Source: an uncultured Euryhalocaulis sp. (GTDB taxonomy: Bacteria; Pseudomonadota; Alphaproteobacteria; Caulobacterales; Maricaulaceae). From it: 62,332 nt of DNA. The stretch's first letter is position 1, and each line of letters starts with the position of its first letter. Of this stretch, positions 58,201 through 62,332 are shown piece after piece. The position numbers and the translations under genes are program-made. The notes under the pieces were generated by a model. That model ran no database searches. It saw only the letters and a program-made list of their open reading frames with translations, and had not been told where the DNA came from. Location: assembly GCA_913055605.1 (NCBI GenBank), contig CAJXKJ010000014.1, positions 1-62,332 of the forward strand, written 5' to 3'.

Positions 58201-59669
58201 TCGACTCCTCCAAAGACCGGCGCGACATAGTCATAGATCGGGCCAGCCAGGAAAAAGAGCACGAGCGCGATCGTGGCGGTCAGCACCGGCGGCAGAATCG
58301 TCAGAGGCGGCGCCGTTGCGGTCGAGGCCGCGGCCTTCTCGCCCGAGGCGAAGAAGGCGCGCACCGGGATGACGATCAGATAGCCGACATTCAGAAGCGA
58401 GGAGAGGATCAGCGCCAGAAGCGCCCACCAGGCCCCGGCCTCCGCCGCGCCGGCGGACAGGAACAGCTTGGCCCACATCCCGCCGACCGGCGGCAGGCCG
58501 GTGATCGACAGCGCCGCGACGAAGAAGGCGCCGAACAGGAACGGCATCTTCCGGCCGAAGCCGCGCGTGTCGCTGACGTCGTTGTAGTGGGTGGCGGTGT
58601 AGAAGGCGCCCGCGCACATGAAGAGCGTGATCTTGGCGAAGGCGTGCATCACGATCTGGAACGCCGCGCCGGCCAGAGCCGCGGGCGTCGCCAGCATCGC
58701 GCCCAGCGTTACATAGGAGAGCTGGGACACAGTGGAGAAGGCCAGCCGCGCCTTCAGATTGTTCTTGGTCAGCGCGATCACCGATGCGAGCACGATGGAG
58801 ACCGCCGCGACCATGGCGATGGCGTTCGCCGCCGGGTGGCCCGAGACGATGGACGGGCCGAACAGATAGACGACGACTTTTAGCATGGTGAAGACGCCGG
58901 CCTTCACCACCGCCACCGCGTGCAGGAAGGCGGAGACGGGCGTCGGCGCCACCATCGCGTTCGGCAGCCAGGAATGGACCGGCATGAGAGCGGCCTTGGC
59001 CGCGCCGAAGGCGTACAGGACCAGAAGGATGCCGATCGTCGCGCCGCCCACCCCGGCGCCGGCGAGCAATCCGCCCTGAACGAATTCGGTCGAGCCGGCC
59101 ACGGCGTAGGTGCCGACCACTGCCGGCAGCAGCAGCGCCAGCGAGGTGATCAGCAGGATCATCAGATAGATGCGCGCGCCGCGCCGGGCGTTCTCGTCGC
59201 CCTTGTGCGAGACCAGCGGATAGGTGGAGAGCGTCAGCGCCTCGTAGAAGACGAAGAGCGTCAGCATGTTGCCGGACACCGCGACGCCCATCGTGGCGGA
59301 GATCGCGACCGCCAGGAAGAAATAGAAGCGCGTCTGATTATGCTCGGCGTTGCCGCGCATATAGCCGATGGCGAACAGCGAGTTGAGAATCCACAGCGCG
59401 CTCGCCGTCACCGCGAACAGGGCGCCCAGCGGCTCCAGCCGCAGCGTGAGGTCCAGGCCGGGCGCGATCTCTGTGATCATCAGCTCCGGCCGGGCGCCGT
59501 CGCCCACCATGATGACCAGCGGGATGACGTTGGCGAGCAGCGCGATCGCGGCGGCGAGCGTCGCGCCCTCGCGCAGATTGGGCTTGCCGGCCAGCGCCAG
59601 AATGCCCAGGGCGCCGACCAGCGGCAGGACCAGCGTCAGGACGAGGCCGAGTTCGGGGGTCCAGCCCAT
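58197..59669 (-). CDS. Mrp/NuoM-N-like cation/proton antiporter subunit (second D-type paralogue)
   Basis: 490 residues, ~14 helices. Family landmarks: LFVFYEALTLSTYPLVSHKG (helix 5 Glu), MPVHSWLPNAMVAPTPVSAFLHAVAVVKAGVF (helix 7 with Lys) and ARLAFSTVSQLSYVTLG. It shares 1 nt with the stop of the preceding gene (TAATG) and overlaps the next by 4 nt, showing tight coupling. It likely forms one of three parallel ion-translocation units. Confidence 0.88.
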   Translation of the reverse strand: MGWTPELGLVLTLVLPLVGALGILALAGKPNLREGATLAAAIALLANVIPLVIMVGDGARPELMITEIAPGLDLTLRLEPLGALFAVTASALWILNSLFAIGYMRGNAEHNQTRFYFFLAVAISATMGVAVSGNMLTLFVFYEALTLSTYPLVSHKGDENARRGARIYLMILLITSLALLLPAVVGTYAVAGSTEFVQGGLLAGAGVGGATIGILLVLYAFGAAKAALMPVHSWLPNAMVAPTPVSAFLHAVAVVKAGVFTMLKVVVYLFGPSIVSGHPAANAIAMVAAVSIVLASVIALTKNNLKARLAFSTVSQLSYVTLGAMLATPAALAGAAFQIVMHAFAKITLFMCAGAFYTATHYNDVSDTRGFGRKMPFLFGAFFVAALSITGLPPVGGMWAKLFLSAGAAEAGAWWALLALILSSLLNVGYLIVIPVRAFFASGEKAAASTATAPPLTILPPVLTATIALVLFFLAGPIYDYVAPVFGGVE

Positions 59670-61195
59670 TATGGCGCGCTCCCCAGAACGGCGGCGGCGG
59701 CGGCATTGGCGAGACGGACCGGAATGTCGGCCCAGATCCCGAAGACCAGATTGGCGGCCGCGAGAATCCACATCGGCGCCAGGGCGGCCAGCGGCGCGGG
59801 CGAGCGCGTCACGGCGTGGCCGTCATGCTGGGGCGGTTCGCGCAGATACATCATTTCCAGAACCCGCCCGACATAGAAGAAGGCCAGCACCGAGGCCGCG
59901 CCGAGGGCGAGCACCGCCCACCACCAGCCGCGGTCCAGACAGGCGACCAGAAGCGCCCATTTCGACACGAAACCGGCGGTGCCCGGCACGCCGACCAGGC
60001 TGAGCCCGCCGATGACGAAGGCCGCGGACGTATAGGGCATGGTGCGGCCCATCCCGCGCAGATCGGTGATGCGGGTGACGCCGAAGCCCAGCCACATCGC
60101 GCCGAGGGCCAGGAAGACCGTGCCCTTCATCAGCGCGTGATTGAACAGATGAAGGAAGCTGGCCGACATGCCGGCGGCGGTGCCGAGGCCCACGCCCAGC
60201 AGCATGTAGCCGACCTGAGCCACCGACGAATAGGCGAACAGGCGGCGCACGTCGCTCTGGAACACGGCCTGGAAGGAGGCCACGACCATGCCCGCGGCGG
60301 CCAGCGGCGCGATCAGCCAGATCATCGAGAGGCCGGCGAAGCCGAAGCCCGGATCGAACACGCCGAAGACGAAGCGGATCAGCGTATAGAAGGCGACCTT
60401 GGTCGCCGTCGCGGCCAGGAACGCGGTGACCAGCGTCGGCGCGTAGGAATAGGCGTTCGGCAGCCAGGAATGCAGCGGGTACATCGCCAGCTTCAGGCCC
60501 AGCCCGACGACGATGAAGGCGAAGCCGGCCTGGACGGTGCGGTCGCCCTCCAGCCCCTGCAGGCGGTCGGCGATGTCCGCCATGTTCAGCGTGCCGGTCG
60601 CCATATAGAGGAAGCCGACGCCGATAACGAAGAAGGTCGCCCCGATCGTCCCCATGATCAGATAGTTGTAGGAGGCGGTCAGGGCGCGGCGGTCGCGCCC
60701 GGCGCCCATGGCGACCAGCGCATAGGTCGAGATCGACGAGATTTCGAGGAAGACGAAGACGTTGAAGGCGTCGCCGGTGATCGCCACGCCCAGAAGGCCG
60801 GCGAAACAGATCAGGAAGGCGCCGTAAAAGGCCGAGCGGTTCTCGGGCGCGACCTCCGCTTCCACCGAGGCGGGCGCATAGATGGCGCACAGAAAGCCGA
60901 TCACCGCGACCAGCAGCAGCATCCCGGCGTTGAGGCCGTCGATGCGGTATTCGATGCCGAGCGGCGGCGCCCAGCTGCCGAGGGCGTAGGACCAGACGCC
61001 GACCTCCATCACCTGCATGGCGATGAAGCTGGCCATTGCGGCGGCGAAGAAGGTGATCGCCAGCACGATCCCCCAGGAGGCGCGCGCCGACGGCAGGACC
61101 GCAGCGATCACGCCGGCGATCAGCGGCGTCACGACCAGAAGGGGCGGCGCGTGCTGGACCAGCCAGCCGGGGAGGAACGCGATCTCAGGCGTCAT
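59669..61195 (-). CDS. mnhD: Mrp/NuoM-N-like cation/proton antiporter subunit (first D-type paralogue)
   Basis: 508 residues, ~14 helices. It directly follows the MnhC-like gene, the usual place of MnhD/MrpD. Landmarks: VFVFLEISSISTYALVAMGA (helix 5 Glu), MYPLHSWLPNAYSYAPTLVTAFLAATATKVAFY (Lys helix) and LFAYSSVAQVGYMLLG. It shares one base with the mnhC stop. Function: cation/proton antiport in the membrane arm. Confidence 0.9.
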   Translation of the reverse strand: MTPEIAFLPGWLVQHAPPLLVVTPLIAGVIAAVLPSARASWGIVLAITFFAAAMASFIAMQVMEVGVWSYALGSWAPPLGIEYRIDGLNAGMLLLVAVIGFLCAIYAPASVEAEVAPENRSAFYGAFLICFAGLLGVAITGDAFNVFVFLEISSISTYALVAMGAGRDRRALTASYNYLIMGTIGATFFVIGVGFLYMATGTLNMADIADRLQGLEGDRTVQAGFAFIVVGLGLKLAMYPLHSWLPNAYSYAPTLVTAFLAATATKVAFYTLIRFVFGVFDPGFGFAGLSMIWLIAPLAAAGMVVASFQAVFQSDVRRLFAYSSVAQVGYMLLGVGLGTAAGMSASFLHLFNHALMKGTVFLALGAMWLGFGVTRITDLRGMGRTMPYTSAAFVIGGLSLVGVPGTAGFVSKWALLVACLDRGWWWAVLALGAASVLAFFYVGRVLEMMYLREPPQHDGHAVTRSPAPLAALAPMWILAAANLVFGIWADIPVRLANAAAAAVLGSAP

Positions 61196-61800
61196 CAGGC
61201 GCGCTCCGCGCCCAGATCGCCCTGGTGCAGCTCGTCTTCCTCGATCCCGCCATAGGTTTCGCGGATACGCACGACGAGCGCGAGGCCGACGGCCAGCGTC
61301 GCGACGCCGACCACGATGGCGGTGAGGATCAGGACGTGCGGAAGCGGGTTGGAATAGACCGCGTCCAGAACCCCGTCCGGCGTCATGTGATCGGGGGCGG
61401 GGATGTCCCCGCCAAAGCCGGCGGGCGCCGGCGCCGGCGCGGTGGGCGCGAGCCCATGCGCGGCGTCTGCACCGTGCGCCGCCTCGGCGCCATGAGAGGG
61501 TTCTGCGCCGACCAGCGCTTCGGTCTCCGCGCCATGGCCGGCCTCAGCCGTCGCGGCCGCGGCGCCGGTTACGGCTTCCCCTTCGCCGTGATGCGGCGGC
61601 TCCACGATCGGGGGGCGGCCGCCGGCGACCTTGCCGACCGAGATATAGAGAAGGAAGACCGAGGTCTGGAACACGCTGAGCCCGACCAGCTTCTTCACCA
61701 GATTGCTGGACGAGAAGACGACATACAGGCCGGTCATCATCAGGATGATGACGACAGCGTAGTTGAAGCGTTCGGCGAAAAATTCGACCACGCCTACCAC
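61195..61800 (-). CDS. mnhC: Antiporter subunit C (NuoK-like) with a His/Ala-rich insert
   Basis: 201 residues, against ~110-130 in ordinary MnhC. Two N-terminal helices (~15-34 and ~36-56; SSNLVKKLVGLSVFQTSVFL) and one C-terminal helix (~153-178; PLPHVLILTAIVVGVATLAVGLAL) are canonical. Between them, ~60-140 is an insert rich in Ala, Gly, Glu, Pro and His, with HGAE/HGAD-like repeats (seven histidines). It would face one side of the membrane. It overlaps mnhB by 7 nt. The insert may bind a metal or sense pH, which is speculation. Confidence 0.85.
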   Translation of the reverse strand: MVGVVEFFAERFNYAVVIILMMTGLYVVFSSSNLVKKLVGLSVFQTSVFLLYISVGKVAGGRPPIVEPPHHGEGEAVTGAAAATAEAGHGAETEALVGAEPSHGAEAAHGADAAHGLAPTAPAPAPAGFGGDIPAPDHMTPDGVLDAVYSNPLPHVLILTAIVVGVATLAVGLALVVRIRETYGGIEEDELHQGDLGAERA

Positions 61801-62219
61801 TCCTCGTCCGGAATTTCGCGGGCGCGGCCCGCGAAGGCGTAGAAGATCAGCAGCATCACCGAGGCGACGGTCAGCAGCACGCCGATTTCAACCAGCAGCA
61901 CGCCGATATGCTGGCCGCCGGGAATGACGAAATAGTCCAGATAATTGCCGCCGAGCGCGATGCTGACGATCCCGACCCCGGCATAGATGACCACGCCCAG
62001 CGCGGCGCCGATCTTCGCGACGGCCGGGGGCACGGCGCGGCGCGCCTCCTCCAGCCCGAACACCAGGGCGTAAAGAATGACCGCGACGGCGACGATCACG
62101 CCGGCCTGGAAGCCGCCGCCCGCGCCGAAATCGCCGTGAAACTGGACGTACAGGCCGAAGACCACGATCAGCGGGATCAGGACCTTGGACGCGACCTTGA
62201 GGACGATATGGCTGTTCAT
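61794..62219 (-). CDS. mnhB: Na+/H+ antiporter subunit B (MnhB/MrpB)
   Basis: 141 residues with four membrane helices. GAGGGFQAGVIVAVAVILYALVFG and PGGQHIGVLLVEIGVLLTVASVML are typical of MnhB C-terminal-domain proteins. Overlaps with neighbours on both sides show operon coupling: ATGA with the gene entering from the window end and 7 nt with mnhC. Confidence 0.92.
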   Translation of the reverse strand: MNSHIVLKVASKVLIPLIVVFGLYVQFHGDFGAGGGFQAGVIVAVAVILYALVFGLEEARRAVPPAVAKIGAALGVVIYAGVGIVSIALGGNYLDYFVIPGGQHIGVLLVEIGVLLTVASVMLLIFYAFAGRAREIPDEEW

Positions 62220-62332
62220 GCCCCGTCCTCCTCGTCTTCCTCGCGCTTGCGGCCGACCCCGAGCAGGAGCAGCACGGCGATACCGGCGGTGAAGATCACC
62301 GCGGTCTCGCCCAGCGTGTCGAAGCCGCGATA
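62216..62332 (-). CDS. MbhE/MnhA-type antiporter subunit, C-terminal 38 residues
   Basis: Only the last 38 residues are within the window; the stop overlaps the mnhB start (ATGA). YRGFDTLGETAVIFTAG followed by a hydrophobic helix and an Arg/Lys/Glu/Asp tail is typical of the MbhE-like segment that precedes MnhB in Mrp and Mbh clusters. Whether it belongs to a separate gene or to the end of a long MnhA-like protein cannot be seen here. Confidence 0.75.
   Translation of the reverse strand, partial: YRGFDTLGETAVIFTAGIAVLLLLGVGRKREEDEEDGA

Overview
This 62.3-kb, very GC-rich window looks like an ordinary chromosomal segment of an alphaproteobacterium close to Caulobacterales/Maricaulales (Maricaulis, Oceanicaulis or Hyphomonas-like). 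The evidence is a complete Caulobacter-type Cpa/Tad pilus locus, a perfect CtrA-type box (TTAA-N7-TTAA) in that locus, a DivJ-like histidine kinase, alphaproteobacterial families such as DUF1491, DUF2336 and DUF5330, and GANTC sites in a regulatory gap. This placement is inferred from gene content, not from a phylogeny. No rRNA, insertion sequence, integrase or CRISPR array was seen.

Layout. 1-16.3 kb: the end of nadC, an LpxR-like outer membrane protein, nrdB, a NarL-type two-component pair (minus), a HAF-repeat autotransporter, a two-gene minus operon of secreted proteins carrying three copies of one unassigned Cys-motif domain, a DUF2254 membrane protein, a TetR regulator, a DapDC-type decarboxylase, and pabB/pabC for folate. 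16.3-27.0 kb: the Tad/Cpa pilus locus. Two TadE-type minor pilins and a stand-alone secretin N-domain protein lie on the minus strand; pilin, cpaA-B-C-D-E-F and tadB-tadC lie on the plus strand. 27.0-29.0 kb: a cold-shock gene with a long structured leader and a MetE-like methyltransferase. 29.0-31.4 kb: a small phage- or GTA-like group (DUF2793, M15 peptidase, holin-like membrane protein) without head or packaging genes. 31.5-38.2 kb: a DUF442-type phosphatase, an Opp/Dpp-type ABC importer lacking its ATPases, an aspartyl/asparaginyl hydroxylase-like protein and SppA. 38.36-38.67 kb: tRNA-Pro(CGG) and tRNA-Gln(TTG). 39.1-45.0 kb: an operon for an unusual TonB energiser (DUF3450, TtpC-like ExbB, ExbB, two ExbD, TonB, TPR). 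45.0-56.2 kb: oligopeptidase B, msrB, DUF2336, sufE, DUF5330, several exported proteins of unknown role, the DivJ-like kinase, a BcsB-like protein and DUF1491. 56.2-62.3 kb: part of a multisubunit Mrp/Mbh-type cation/proton antiporter operon, continuing past the window end, with three successive large ND-type subunits and a subunit C carrying a His/Ala-rich insert.

How the genes relate. Genes in the main clusters overlap by 1-8 nt or lie a few bases apart (the two-component pair, cpaB-C-D and E-F, the ABC permeases, the antiporter), which indicates translational coupling. The clearest regulatory signals are the CtrA-type boxes in the pilus locus. They suggest cell-cycle timing of the minor pilins and the cpaB-onward operon, as in Caulobacter. 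No clearly new defence or mobile system was found. The best candidates for undescribed biology are the triplicated Cys-motif secreted domain, the His-rich subunit C of the antiporter, the detached GTA-like module, the stand-alone secretin N-domain protein and a nested palindrome near 49.74 kb.
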